DNA of 64,000 nt, taken from Inediibacterium massiliense. GTDB taxonomy: Bacteria; Bacillota; Clostridia; Peptostreptococcales; Thermotaleaceae. Where the stretch lies: NCBI RefSeq assembly GCF_001282725.1, contig NZ_LN876587.1, forward strand, positions 1,421,695-1,485,694, read 5' to 3'. Both the position numbers and the translations under genes were made by a program. The notes below the pieces were generated by a model. The model did no database searches. It saw only the letters and a program-made list of their open reading frames with translations, and was not told the DNA's origin. Each line of letters starts with the position of its first letter. Position 1 is the stretch's first letter. This document shows positions 53,669 to 63,015 of this stretch, piece by piece.

Positions 53669-54412
53669 TTATGGTTGTATGGCTTGTAAAAAAGCCATAG
53701 ATTTAAATTTATCTTTTCCTATATGTGTAGAAATATAATGCTTTACAATTTTATTTAATTCCTTTAATACATCTGGTTTAATTTTGAGTCTACAAATTTT
53801 TTCTAAATCTGCTTCTATCAAATACCTCATTACATTAATAGTTACTTTTGAAATTTTCATAGCATAAGGATCTTGAGCAAAACATTCTCTACATAAAATT
53901 CCTCCCTCTCTTGAACTAAATTTTGCTTTTTCAGCTGTTTTTCCACAACAAACACAACTTTCAAGCTGGGGTTCATACCCCGAAAAACTTATTAATTTCA
54001 TTTCATAAGCTTTTACTAAAGTTTCGTGATTCCCTTTTTGTAATGAAAAAATATGTATCCATTTTAATAAAGTATAAAAAAGTCTATGATTTGTTTGACC
54101 CTCTGTTAAAACATTTTCTGTTAATTCTAATATATATGAAGCATACGCCAATGTCAGCACATCTTCTCGAAGTTTATAAAAAGAATTTTTTAAATCTATT
54201 TGAGAAATTTGATATAGCTCTTTTCCCTTGTATAATACATATTCTCCATAACAAAAAGGTTGCGTTCCTACAGCATATTTTCCCTTTGTTCTTTTTACTC
54301 CCTTAGCTACTGCTTGTATTTTCCCTACCTTTTTTGCAAATAAAGTTACAATGGCATCTCCTTCACCAAACTTTGTTTGCTTTAACACTACCGCATCTGT
54401 CTTTATAAGCAC
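53669..54412 (-). CDS. recO: DNA repair protein RecO
   Basis: A 247-residue protein: N-terminal OB fold (DAVVLKQTKFGEGDAIVTLFAKKVG), helical middle and a zinc-type CVCCG...CREC set (residues 152-180). RecO loads RecA on SSB-coated DNA in RecFOR recombination. It lies just after the yqzL gene and near era, as in Bacillus. Confidence 0.95.
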   Translation of the reverse strand: MLIKTDAVVLKQTKFGEGDAIVTLFAKKVGKIQAVAKGVKRTKGKYAVGTQPFCYGEYVLYKGKELYQISQIDLKNSFYKLREDVLTLAYASYILELTENVLTEGQTNHRLFYTLLKWIHIFSLQKGNHETLVKAYEMKLISFSGYEPQLESCVCCGKTAEKAKFSSREGGILCRECFAQDPYAMKISKVTINVMRYLIEADLEKICRLKIKPDVLKELNKIVKHYISTHIGKDKFKSMAFLQAIQP

Positions 54413-54421
54413 TTCATCACC

Positions 54422-54538
54422 TCAAGAGCATATATCTTTTAAATCTTTGGTCTTTTTTTCTTCTGTTTCTTCTCCTAACTCTTTATAATTTAAATAAACA
54501 TCCACATCCCCTGTAACTAAAAATAAATTCCACAACAT
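54422..54538 (-). CDS. yqzL: YqzL family small protein
   Basis: A 38-residue protein starting MLWNLFLVTGDVDVYLNYK, close to the Bacillus YqzL pattern (W-x-x-F-x-x-T-G-x-V-D-x-Y-L-x-x-K-E). It sits between era and recO, the usual place of yqzL. Too short for most gene callers. Its function is unknown. The nearest ribosome-site-like element is GGGTG about 10 nt upstream, which is weak. Confidence 0.8.
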   Translation of the reverse strand: MLWNLFLVTGDVDVYLNYKELGEETEEKKTKDLKDICS

Positions 54539-54635
54539 TTTTTCTAACACCCGACTCACCTCTTTTGTATATAGTAAATCTCATTTTTATTCTTTTTCCT
54601 TATGGGTGTTAGTATACATTGTAAATTTTACTAGG

Positions 54636-55526
54636 TTACAATTTGTATCCTAAAGTATTTAAAATATTTTCGTGATCTCTCCAGTCTTCTTTTATTTTTA
54701 CCCAAAGCTCTAAAAACACTTTAGATCCTAAAAGTCTTTCAATATCTTCTCTTGCACTTTTTCCTATTCCTTTTAATTTTCTTCCACCTTTACCAATGAT
54801 AATTCCTTTGTGAGATTTTTTTTCACAATAAATAGTAGCACTAATGTCTACAATATCTTTATCTTGTCTATTTTTCATACTCATAACTTCTACTGCTACT
54901 CCATGAGGAACTTCTTCATGAAGATAATGAAGTATTTTTTCTCTTATAATTTCACTAACAATTACTTTTTCTGGTTGATCCGTAATCATATCCTTTGGGA
55001 AATACTGAGGACCTTCTGGTAAAAATTCCACTATTTTTCCAACTAATTTTTCAACATTTTTACTCTCTAATGCAGATATAGCTACAAGTTCACGAAATAT
55101 ATTTTCTTTTGTATACATTTCATATATCTTTTCAAATTTTTCTGGAGGAATTCGATCCATCTTATTGACTACAAGAAAAATAGGCGTTTTTACATTTTTT
55201 AACATTTCCAATATATATTGATCCCCTGGTCCCATATCTGCTGTATCATCAATCACTAACAAAATAAGGTCTACTTCATTTAATGTTTGCTGCGCCGTTT
55301 TTTGCATATACTCCCCTAGTTTATTCTTAGGTTTATGCATACCAGGAGTATCTAAAAATATAATTTGAAAATGATCCTCTGTATAAATAGTTTGAATCCT
55401 ATTTCTAGTAGTCTGAGGTTTATCAGACATGATGGCTATTTTTTCTCCTATGATTTGATTCATTAATGTAGATTTTCCCACGTTTGGTCTTCCTATAATA
55501 GTTACAAATCCTGATTTAAATTTCAT
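54636..55526 (-). CDS. era: GTPase Era
   Basis: A 296-residue GTPase for 16S rRNA/30S maturation: G1 GRPNVGKST, G3 DTPGMH, G4 NKMD and a C-terminal KH domain (CEKKSHKGIIIGKGGRKLKGIG, about 215-285). It follows cdd by 19 bases and precedes yqzL-recO. Confidence 0.97.
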   Translation of the reverse strand: MKFKSGFVTIIGRPNVGKSTLMNQIIGEKIAIMSDKPQTTRNRIQTIYTEDHFQIIFLDTPGMHKPKNKLGEYMQKTAQQTLNEVDLILLVIDDTADMGPGDQYILEMLKNVKTPIFLVVNKMDRIPPEKFEKIYEMYTKENIFRELVAISALESKNVEKLVGKIVEFLPEGPQYFPKDMITDQPEKVIVSEIIREKILHYLHEEVPHGVAVEVMSMKNRQDKDIVDISATIYCEKKSHKGIIIGKGGRKLKGIGKSAREDIERLLGSKVFLELWVKIKEDWRDHENILNTLGYKL

Positions 55527-55545
55527 TTATTTACATTCCTCCTAT

Positions 55546-55935
55546 TTAAAAATCTTCTTTTGAAAATCCATTAGGTAACAATTCTTCTATAGTCATAATT
55601 TTTAAATCTTCATTTGATTTACCTACAATTATTTTTATGCTTTTTCCAAATTCAAAAATAACCTGTCTACAAATTCCACATGGAAATGTATAATCTTCAT
55701 TATCGCTAGCGATTGCAATAGCCTCAAAATCTTTATTTCCTTCTGATACAGCCTTAAAAATCGCCGTTCTTTCTGCACAATTGGTAGCCCCAAAGGATGC
55801 ACATTCTATATTACAGCCTGTATATATTTTTCCATTATGAGTTAAAAGCGCTGCTCCTACTCTAAATTTAGAATAAGGAACATATGCATTTTTTCTTGCT
55901 TCTACTGCTCTTTGAAATAATTGTTTGTAATCCAT
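55546..55935 (-). CDS. cdd: Cytidine deaminase
   Basis: A 129-residue tetrameric-type enzyme converting cytidine/deoxycytidine to uridine forms. Zinc motifs NCAERTAIF and PCGICRQVIFE; N-terminal AYVPYSKFRVGAALL. Between the DUF502 gene and era as in many Firmicutes. Confidence 0.96.
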   Translation of the reverse strand: MDYKQLFQRAVEARKNAYVPYSKFRVGAALLTHNGKIYTGCNIECASFGATNCAERTAIFKAVSEGNKDFEAIAIASDNEDYTFPCGICRQVIFEFGKSIKIIVGKSNEDLKIMTIEELLPNGFSKEDF

Positions 55936-55950
55936 AATTTTTCTCCTTCC

Positions 55951-56553
55951 TTATTTTTTCCCTTTATCAGGAAGTAAAATTCCCCCAGACACAACAAGTT
56001 TTAGAGCTGCTTCAATAGAAATATCTAGCATGATAATATCATTTTTAGGAATCATCACAAGCATGCCAGACGTAGGATTCGGCGTAGTTGGAATAAAAAT
56101 ACTTTTCATATCCTGATTCAAAGTACTTGAAATCTCAGAGGAGGTATCTCCTGTAATAAACCCTATAGTATAAATACCCTTTGAGGGATATTGTACCAAA
56201 ACCGCACTCTTAAAAGCATCTCTTTGTTTTAAAAAAAGAGTATCAATAAGCTGCTTTACAGATATATATATAGTGTTTACCAATGGAATTTTTGTCAATG
56301 TCTTTTCAACAAAACAAATAATTTGTTTTCCCAAATAGTTTGTAGCAAAAAAACCTGTGATCGTAATAATGATTAGATTTAAAACAACGCCTACCCCAAT
56401 AAGAGGAAATCCTATAATTTTTTCTAGTGGAATTCTAAATATAGAATCTATTTTATTAAATACCCATCCTATCAAAGATACAGTCACTACAATTGGTATA
56501 AGTACCAAAAGACCTGTAATAAACATCTTTCTTATGTTTTTCATAGAAAACAT
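55951..56553 (-). CDS. DUF502 family membrane protein
   Basis: A 200-residue protein with two N-terminal TM segments (about 11-33 and 48-70) and the DUF502 signatures VENTIYISVKQLIDT-like LVNTIYISVKQLID and FIPTTPNPTSGMLVMIP. Related to plant COV proteins; function unknown. Its start is spaced 15 nt from GAGGAGG, longer than usual, so the true start may be less efficient. It lies between the ankyrin gene and cdd. Confidence 0.88.
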   Translation of the reverse strand: MFSMKNIRKMFITGLLVLIPIVVTVSLIGWVFNKIDSIFRIPLEKIIGFPLIGVGVVLNLIIITITGFFATNYLGKQIICFVEKTLTKIPLVNTIYISVKQLIDTLFLKQRDAFKSAVLVQYPSKGIYTIGFITGDTSSEISSTLNQDMKSIFIPTTPNPTSGMLVMIPKNDIIMLDISIEAALKLVVSGGILLPDKGKK

Positions 56554-56576
56554 TTCTATATGATTTTACCTCCTCT

Positions 56577-57392
56577 TTATTTGCATTTTTCTATAAAATC
56601 TCTATATTCCTTATAGTATTGTTCATTACTTTTTTTATAAGTTTCTTCTACTCTATTTTTAAAATTTTCTAAAGTTCCAGTAAAATAATTCGTAATCATT
56701 AAATCTTTATCTTTAAAATATAAAAGAATACCCTCTTTTGGATTTATTTTATCAGAATATCTAATATGATTATAATTGCCTTTTTCTACTAAATATTTTA
56801 CAATCTCTATATGGCCAAAACCTGCACTCCATCTTAAGGCATAATCATTATCAATATATATGTCTGACCCTTTCTCAACCAAATATTTGACAACCTCTAA
56901 ATGTCCATTTTTAGCACTTAATCTAAAAGCAATGTCATCTTTAGCATGAATATTTGCACCTTTTTCTACTAAATACTGAACGACTTCTATATGCCCATTA
57001 ATAGCACTCATTTTTAATGCACAATCATTCTCAGCATGAATGTTGGCACCCTTTTCTACTAAATATTTGACAATCTCTATGTGACCTCTATTCGCACTCC
57101 ATCTTAAGGCATAATCGTTAGCAGCATGAATATGGGCACCTTTTTCTACTAAATATTTCACTAATTCTGTATGTCCTTCACTAGCACTCCATCTTAGAGG
57201 ATAATCTTGATCCGTATGAAGACCTGCGCCTTTTTCTACTAAATACTGAGTCATTTCTAACTGTCCATTTTCTGCACTAAATCTTAATGCATACTCCTTG
57301 TCCACACATATATCAGAATCATTCTCTATAATAGATATTAATCCATCTACATCACCATTTTTTAAAATTTCAACTAATTCTTTTTCTTTCAT
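56577..57392 (-). CDS. Ankyrin-repeat protein with six exact 30-residue repeats
   Basis: A 271-residue cytosolic protein. Residues 31-210 are six ankyrin repeats, each exactly 30 residues with no indels, of the pattern DYALRWSAxxGHxEIVKYLV followed by EKGAxIHAxN. A partial N-terminal cap precedes them. The last 60 residues form a distinct basic helical tail (FKNRVEETYKKSNEQYYKEY). Ankyrin arrays bind other proteins; the partner is unknown. It has no own promoter in sight and sits in the era/dgkA supercluster, where it is not standard, so insertion or duplication is likely. Confidence 0.88.
   Translation of the reverse strand: MKEKELVEILKNGDVDGLISIIENDSDICVDKEYALRFSAENGQLEMTQYLVEKGAGLHTDQDYPLRWSASEGHTELVKYLVEKGAHIHAANDYALRWSANRGHIEIVKYLVEKGANIHAENDCALKMSAINGHIEVVQYLVEKGANIHAKDDIAFRLSAKNGHLEVVKYLVEKGSDIYIDNDYALRWSAGFGHIEIVKYLVEKGNYNHIRYSDKINPKEGILLYFKDKDLMITNYFTGTLENFKNRVEETYKKSNEQYYKEYRDFIEKCK
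56763..57302 (-). repeat. Six tandem 90-bp coding repeats in the ankyrin gene
   Basis: Six in-frame 90-base units encode the 30-residue ankyrin repeats. Strings such as TTTTTCTACTAAATATTT (plus strand) recur in each unit, so the array may change copy number by recombination or slippage. Confidence 0.85.
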
Positions 57393-57426
57393 TTTTTGTC
57401 TCCCCTTTTTTGATGTAAAATTTGTC

Positions 57427-58695
57427 TTATTGATTTACTTTTTTGATTTCTAACTGTTTTATTCTTCTATTTTGTACATTTAAAACCTTAATTTTTATAT
57501 TTTCTAATTCAATTTCATCTCCTTTAACAGGAACTCTTCCCAATATATTAAATACAAATCCTCCTATAGATTCATATTCTTCTTCAGAAAGATTTACTGC
57601 TAATCTTTCATTAATTTCTTCAATAGAAGCTTTTGCATTTACAATTAATGAATGTTCTCCTAATTCTTCTATATAGTCTATTTCATTGTCATATTCATCT
57701 ATAATATCTCCCACAATTTCTTCTAAAATATCCTCTATGGTTACAAGTCCTAAAGTTCCCCCATATTCATCTAATACAATTGCAATATGGATTTTTTCCT
57801 TTTGCATTTCCTTTAAAAGATCTCTTACCTTTTTACTTTCTGGAACATAATAGGCACTTCTAACAAATTTTAAAAGATCAAAGTCATAGTTTTTCTCTTC
57901 TTCCTTTGAATAAATTAATAAATCTTTTGCATATAAAATACCAATGACATCATCTATAGTATCTTTGATTACGGGGATTCTAGAATATCCATGTTGAATC
58001 ACCGTCTCAAGTGATTCTCCTAAACTAGCATCTTGCTCAAGATAAACCATATCTATTCTTGGCACCATCACTTCTGTTACTTCAATATCTCCTATTTCAA
58101 ATATACTATTGATCATTTCTTTTTCATCACTTTGTATAATCCCTACTTCCTCTCCTACATCCATAAGAGTCAGTATTTCTTCTTCTGATACCAATGCATT
58201 TGGTTTTTTTGCATTCACGCCAAATAACTTCATAATAAACTTGGTCATTCCTGTTAGAATTTTCAAAATAGGATTTAAAATAATAGATAATACTTCTAAG
58301 GATCTTCCTAATTTTAACGCTACCTTTTCAGGGTTCTCTGCAGAATACGTCTTTGGAGTAATTTCTCCAAATATAAGGATAAGTAATGTCATGGTAAAAG
58401 TTACAAAGACTGTGGCATTTTTTCCTGAAAAAATTTTAAAAGTAAGTTCTGTGGCAATAGCAGTAGCAGCAATATTGACAATATTATTTCCTATCAATAT
58501 AGTTGCAATCATTTTAGGAGTTTTTTGTATCAATCTTTTTAAAACATCTACATTTTTGATTCCTTCATTTTGAAGCTTTTTTACTTTTATGATATTCATA
58601 GAAGTAAGAGCAGTTTCTGCACTTGAAAAAAGAGCGGACAAAGTAAGCAATATAATAAGCAAAACAATCTTAATCCATTCTTCGTATGTAAACAA
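57427..58695 (-). CDS. CorC/HlyC-type membrane protein (DUF21-CBS-CorC)
   Basis: A 422-residue protein: DUF21/CNNM membrane domain with four helices (about 5-190; LFSSAETALTSMNIIKVKKLQ), a CBS pair (about 205-325; VMVPRIDMVYLEQ, VRDLLKEMQKEKIHIAIVLDEYG) and a C-terminal CorC_HlyC domain. Such proteins are linked to Mg2+ export (MpfA/YhdP-like). The best start is TTG at 58695, with GGAGG 7 nt upstream; the ATG at 58701 is only 1 nt after it and a TTG at 58710 precedes it. Confidence 0.9.
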   Translation of the reverse strand: MFTYEEWIKIVLLIILLTLSALFSSAETALTSMNIIKVKKLQNEGIKNVDVLKRLIQKTPKMIATILIGNNIVNIAATAIATELTFKIFSGKNATVFVTFTMTLLILIFGEITPKTYSAENPEKVALKLGRSLEVLSIILNPILKILTGMTKFIMKLFGVNAKKPNALVSEEEILTLMDVGEEVGIIQSDEKEMINSIFEIGDIEVTEVMVPRIDMVYLEQDASLGESLETVIQHGYSRIPVIKDTIDDVIGILYAKDLLIYSKEEEKNYDFDLLKFVRSAYYVPESKKVRDLLKEMQKEKIHIAIVLDEYGGTLGLVTIEDILEEIVGDIIDEYDNEIDYIEELGEHSLIVNAKASIEEINERLAVNLSEEEYESIGGFVFNILGRVPVKGDEIELENIKIKVLNVQNRRIKQLEIKKVNQ

Positions 58696-58746
58696 AATCA
58701 TACCTCCCAAATGTTGTCTATAAAAGGGAGCAGTTGATCTACTCCC

Positions 58747-59445
58747 CTAATAAATCAGCTTAAAAATCAAACCTGTAATCATAAGTCCTAAAATAGCACC
58801 CATCATAACTTGAAAAAAAGTATGAATACCTCCTTCTATTCTACTTTGAGCAACTAAAATAGCTAAGAATAGACACAAAGTAATAACAAGAGCGTTTTCT
58901 GATAAAAAAGCAACTGCAATGACAATAGCAAATGCTAAAGCTGCATGACCACTAGGCATTCCTCCTCTTAAAGGAGTTCCAGTATTTGTATATGCTTTCA
59001 CACTAATCACTACAAAAATGACAATAATTAAACTAATAAAAGTAATATGAATGGGCATTCTTTTTACTTTATGAAGAACGTTTTCTGTCAAATTACTAAA
59101 TTCATCAAAAAATATAAGATACGCAACAATAATAGCATTAAAAGCTGCAATCAGTACTGCACCTGCTGCTACATTTTTAGCAATTTTAGCTAACTCATGA
59201 TATTCCTTAGTAATCAAATCTATAGTTGCTTCAATAGAAGTATTGACCATCTCAGCAATAATTACAAGGGCAATTGTAAAAAATAAAATTAATACTTCAA
59301 GCTTAGATAAATGAAAAAATAGACTTAAAAATAATACACTCACTGCCATAGTAAAATGAATACGCATATTGCGCTGAGTTTTCAAAGTATATATAATCCC
59401 ATCAATAGCATAATTAAAGCTATCTATTAATTTTCTTACTTTCAT
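58747..59445 (-). CDS. dgkA: Diacylglycerol/undecaprenol kinase fused to a PAP2 phosphatase domain
   Basis: A 232-residue membrane protein. Residues 1-115 are a DgkA-type kinase with EMVNTSIEATID (65-76). Residues 130-232 are a PAP2-like domain with PSGH (164-167) and SRIEGGIHTFFQ (201-212). In PAP2 enzymes the final motif reads SRxxxxxHxxxD; here the last D is Q212, and the KxxxxxxRP motif is not obvious. Firmicute DgkA phosphorylates undecaprenol, so the fusion joins a kinase and a phosphatase that act on the same lipid carrier. In the usual place of dgkA after ybeY. Confidence 0.9.
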   Translation of the reverse strand: MKVRKLIDSFNYAIDGIIYTLKTQRNMRIHFTMAVSVLFLSLFFHLSKLEVLILFFTIALVIIAEMVNTSIEATIDLITKEYHELAKIAKNVAAGAVLIAAFNAIIVAYLIFFDEFSNLTENVLHKVKRMPIHITFISLIIVIFVVISVKAYTNTGTPLRGGMPSGHAALAFAIVIAVAFLSENALVITLCLFLAILVAQSRIEGGIHTFFQVMMGAILGLMITGLIFKLIY

Positions 59446-59450
59446 AATCC

Positions 59451-59906
59451 TTACTTTCTTAATATACCCATTTTACTTAAAACTTCTTCCTCTTTTTGCC
59501 TCATTTTTTTTGTATTTTCTTCTGTATCATGATCATACCCAAAAAGATGAAACATACTATGGACAGTTAAAAACAATACTTCTCTTTCAAAAGAATGTTC
59601 ATATTCCTCTGATTGCTCTTTTGCTCTCTCTAAAGAAATAACAATATCTCCCAACGATGAAAATTTTTCAATATCTTTCATATTTTCATATTGTGGAAAA
59701 GACAACACATCTGTAGGACGATCTACCTCTCTATATTCTTTATTTAGCTTATGAATTTCTTCATTATCTACAAAAGATACACTTACCTCTACCTCTTTAT
59801 CTACATTTTCCTTTTCTAGAGATAAAGATACTGCATCTACTATTAATTTTTCAATCTTTAGATCATATTTTATTTTTTCTTGTCTATTGTCAATAATTAC
59901 TTCCAT
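59451..59906 (-). CDS. ybeY: Endoribonuclease YbeY
   Basis: A 151-residue metal-dependent rRNA maturation RNase: the zinc motif HSMFHLFGYDHD (H-x3-H-x5-H) and DRPTDVLSFPQ. It overlaps the pgpH stop by one base and precedes dgkA by 5 bases, as in Bacillus yqfG. Confidence 0.96.
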   Translation of the reverse strand: MEVIIDNRQEKIKYDLKIEKLIVDAVSLSLEKENVDKEVEVSVSFVDNEEIHKLNKEYREVDRPTDVLSFPQYENMKDIEKFSSLGDIVISLERAKEQSEEYEHSFEREVLFLTVHSMFHLFGYDHDTEENTKKMRQKEEEVLSKMGILRK

Positions 59907-61999
59907 TATTTCGCCACCTCTATCTTTTTTGTATCCATTTCTGGATATTCTATTCTTTCATGAAAAATTCCTGACAACACCGTTTGAAAAGATGTTGCAA
60001 TTTTTTCCAAATCTTTGAGTGTAATCGGACATTCTGACAATTGTTCATCTTCAAGCTTATCTTTTATTATTTTTTTAATCAAATTTTTCATTTTTTCAGG
60101 AGTAGGCTCTGGCATACTTCTTACAGCAGCTTCTACAGAATCTGCCATCATGACGATAGCAGCTTCTTTACTTTGAGGCTTTCTACCTTTGTATCTAAAA
60201 TCATCATCATTTAATTGATCATTTTTTTCCTCTATTTTTGCTTTATGATAAAAGAATTTTACTAATGTATCTCCATGATGTTGTTCAATAACCTCTATAA
60301 TTTCTTGAGGAAGTTTTGCTTGTTTTGCCATTTCTATACCATCTTTTACATGGCTTGTAATAATTTTCGAACTTAATCTAGGACCAATCTTATCATGTGG
60401 ATTTTCACAAGTAAGTTGATTTTCTTTAAATAGATAAGGTCTTTTTAACTTTCCAATATCGTGATAATAAGCACTAACCCTAGCTAAAAGCTCATCTCCA
60501 CCTATAGCATCTGCTGCTGCTTCACTTAAATTTCCAACAATAATGCTATGATGATAAGTCCCAGGTGCTTCCAATAAAAGCTTTTTAAGTACAGGTTGAT
60601 TTGGATTGGATAACTCTAAAAGCTTTAATGGTGTTAAAATATGAAAAGCAGATTCCCAAAATGGTAACGTACCTATTGTGAGTATGGCACAAAATATACC
60701 GTTTAATAGACCATAGAAACTATCTACTAATATTTTATACCATTCATAATGATTAATCAGTGAAATGCCCATCATTCCTACTACATTGCTTATACTTACC
60801 AAAAGTCCTGATAAAAAAATATTAGACCTTTGATGGGTATGAGCTCCACTAAAAGCTCCTATCGTTCCTCCTATCAATGTTGTAATAAAAAAGCCCATAT
60901 GATTTCCATTATTTAAAGTCAGTAATACACTCATACCTAAGTTTACTGCCATAGCCAACTTTGCATCTAACAATATACTAATGAGCATAGCAGCTGTAGC
61001 TACTGGCGCTACATAACTAGATATTTGATAGGTAGTTTTAGATACTAAATATACAGATAAAAATATAATCTCGATTAAATACAACTTAGGTAAAGAATCA
61101 CATATCTCCTTGTTGAATACATATAAATAAGCAATGAGCAGAGATTGAACCATTATAATTAAAAGAGCAGTTCCTAAATATAAAGATAAATCTTGTCCCT
61201 CTTGTTTGGTCATTCCTACATTTGTTAATATCTGCAATTGTTCTTTTGTGATACTCTCTCCTTCATTTACAATGATACTTCCTTTTTTTATAATAACTTT
61301 TTCAATACTCTCCTCTGCTTCTTTTATTTTTTGCTGTGTTGTTTCTTCATCTAAAAATCGATTAGGCTCAATGGAATGATTCACAATCTTACTTCCTAGC
61401 ATTCTCATAGAAGGGTTAAATTCATTGATTCCATTAAAATAATTTTCAATATTTTTCTTTTCTTTGTCTATTTCCTCTTCCTTAATCCCAGTAGACATAA
61501 CCTGCATAATCATTTCATAAGCATAGCTTTCTATATTTTTTAAATCTTTTTCAGCAATTGTTAATAAAAGAAGTAAATCTTTTTCACTTAATTTTAATAC
61601 ATTTTTATCCTTTGCAAGAATTAATTTTTCTTCTTCTGAAATATCTTCCATTTGACGAATCTGATCTATGCCTTTAAAGAATCTTTCTGCTTTTTTTTTG
61701 CTATCTATTTGAATCGTAGGATCAATTTTTTCTCTAGGTTCAACAGCTTGTACTGCCTTTTGAATTAGCCTGTCTGTCTCTTTTTTATCTTCTATATCTC
61801 TAGGTGCTCTTAAATCTTCTGGTGCCTTTTGTCCTACTTCTAATTCATATTTCTGAGGAGCAAGCGTTGCAACGGTACTAAAAAATAAAACTATAAAAGG
61901 AATAATCATAAGCATGATATAATTTACACTTCTTTTTTTAAAAAACTTTATCATGACATTTTTATTGACATCCTTTATAATATGCTTAAAAAAATGCAT
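59906..61999 (-). CDS. pgpH: PgpH-type cyclic-di-AMP phosphodiesterase (7TMR-HDED/HD)
   Basis: A 697-residue protein: an extracellular 7TMR-HDED domain (about 45-260; GQKAPEDLRAPRDIEDKKET), seven TM segments (about 270-460) and a cytosolic HD domain (TYHHSIIVGNLSEAAA; YYHDIGKLKRPYLF; HHGDTLVKFF). It degrades c-di-AMP to pApA and so controls osmolytes and wall stress. In Bacillus it is yqfF, between phoH and ybeY, the same as here. Confidence 0.95.
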   Translation of the reverse strand: MHFFKHIIKDVNKNVMIKFFKKRSVNYIMLMIIPFIVLFFSTVATLAPQKYELEVGQKAPEDLRAPRDIEDKKETDRLIQKAVQAVEPREKIDPTIQIDSKKKAERFFKGIDQIRQMEDISEEEKLILAKDKNVLKLSEKDLLLLLTIAEKDLKNIESYAYEMIMQVMSTGIKEEEIDKEKKNIENYFNGINEFNPSMRMLGSKIVNHSIEPNRFLDEETTQQKIKEAEESIEKVIIKKGSIIVNEGESITKEQLQILTNVGMTKQEGQDLSLYLGTALLIIMVQSLLIAYLYVFNKEICDSLPKLYLIEIIFLSVYLVSKTTYQISSYVAPVATAAMLISILLDAKLAMAVNLGMSVLLTLNNGNHMGFFITTLIGGTIGAFSGAHTHQRSNIFLSGLLVSISNVVGMMGISLINHYEWYKILVDSFYGLLNGIFCAILTIGTLPFWESAFHILTPLKLLELSNPNQPVLKKLLLEAPGTYHHSIIVGNLSEAAADAIGGDELLARVSAYYHDIGKLKRPYLFKENQLTCENPHDKIGPRLSSKIITSHVKDGIEMAKQAKLPQEIIEVIEQHHGDTLVKFFYHKAKIEEKNDQLNDDDFRYKGRKPQSKEAAIVMMADSVEAAVRSMPEPTPEKMKNLIKKIIKDKLEDEQLSECPITLKDLEKIATSFQTVLSGIFHERIEYPEMDTKKIEVAK

Positions 62000-62019
62000 A
62001 TGGATTTCCTCCTAATGGA

Positions 62020-63015
62020 TTATCTCATCCTATTTTTCTTATCCTTTATTTCTTTTTGTTTTTCAAATTTATCATAAGCTCTTATAATTCTTTGAACTAA
62101 TGAATGTCTCACTACATCGTTTTCATTTAAAAATATAAATCCTATTCCTTCTACCTCTGATAAAATCTCTACAGCTTCTTTAAGTCCTGATGCTTTTCCT
62201 CTTGGAAGGTCTATTTGAGTAATATCTCCTGTTACAATGGCTTTAGATCCTATCCCTAACCTTGTAAGAAACATTTTCATCTGTTCTTTTGTTGTATTTT
62301 GTGCTTCATCTAATATAATAAAAGAATCATTTAATGTTCTTCCTCTCATATAAGCTAGGGGTGCTACTTCTATCATACCCCTTTCTTTATACTTTAAAAA
62401 TGTTTCTCCTCCCAATATATCATATAAGGCATCATATAATGGTCTTAAATATGGATCTACTTTATCTTGTAAATCCCCTGGCAAAAAACCTAAGCTCTCA
62501 CCTGCTTCTACTGCTGGTCTTGTCAAAATAATTCTACTTACTTCTTTATTTTTAAATGCAGAAACTGCCATTGCCATAGCTAAATAGGTTTTTCCCGTAC
62601 CTGCAGGACCTATTCCAAAAACTACATCATTCTTTTTAATACTTTGTACGTATTTTTTTTGACCTATGGTTTTAGGTTTAATTTGTTTTCCTTTTGCACT
62701 TACACAAACAATATCATCTAGTTCTTGCATTTGTGTTTCTTCACCCTTTTTCAAAAGAGTTATAGAATAAGTAATCTTTTGAGGATCTAACCTTTCTCCT
62801 TTGTTGATTATTTCCATTAAATTAGATAATAATCTTTCTGTTCTATTTACTTTCTGAGATTCTCCTATAATTACAATTTCTCCACCTCTAGATACAATAT
62901 TTATGCCTAAACCATCTTCTATAATCTTTATATGTTCATCAAAATTTCCAAAAATTTCTTTTGTATAATCAAATTCCTCCATGTTCATTCTTTTTTCTAT
63001 TACTTTTGTTTCCAA
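62020..63015 (-). CDS. phoH: PhoH family ATPase
   Basis: A 331-residue protein with an N-terminal KH-like part (1-110) and a helicase-superfamily-1-type ATPase: Walker A GPAGTGKTYLA (about 138), Walker B FIILDEAQNTT, and IVTGDITQIDLPRG. PhoH-like ATPases are linked to RNA metabolism and are next to ybeY here as in most bacteria. Confidence 0.95.
   Translation of the reverse strand: METKVIEKRMNMEEFDYTKEIFGNFDEHIKIIEDGLGINIVSRGGEIVIIGESQKVNRTERLLSNLMEIINKGERLDPQKITYSITLLKKGEETQMQELDDIVCVSAKGKQIKPKTIGQKKYVQSIKKNDVVFGIGPAGTGKTYLAMAMAVSAFKNKEVSRIILTRPAVEAGESLGFLPGDLQDKVDPYLRPLYDALYDILGGETFLKYKERGMIEVAPLAYMRGRTLNDSFIILDEAQNTTKEQMKMFLTRLGIGSKAIVTGDITQIDLPRGKASGLKEAVEILSEVEGIGFIFLNENDVVRHSLVQRIIRAYDKFEKQKEIKDKKNRMR

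Noticed and set aside
54539-54551. GTG start for yqzL upstream of the ATG
   Set aside because: A GTG near 54551 is out of frame because of the seven-A run.
56763-57302. CRISPR-like array
   Set aside because: The 90-base repeats are in frame, contiguous and encode ankyrin repeats; there are no spacers.
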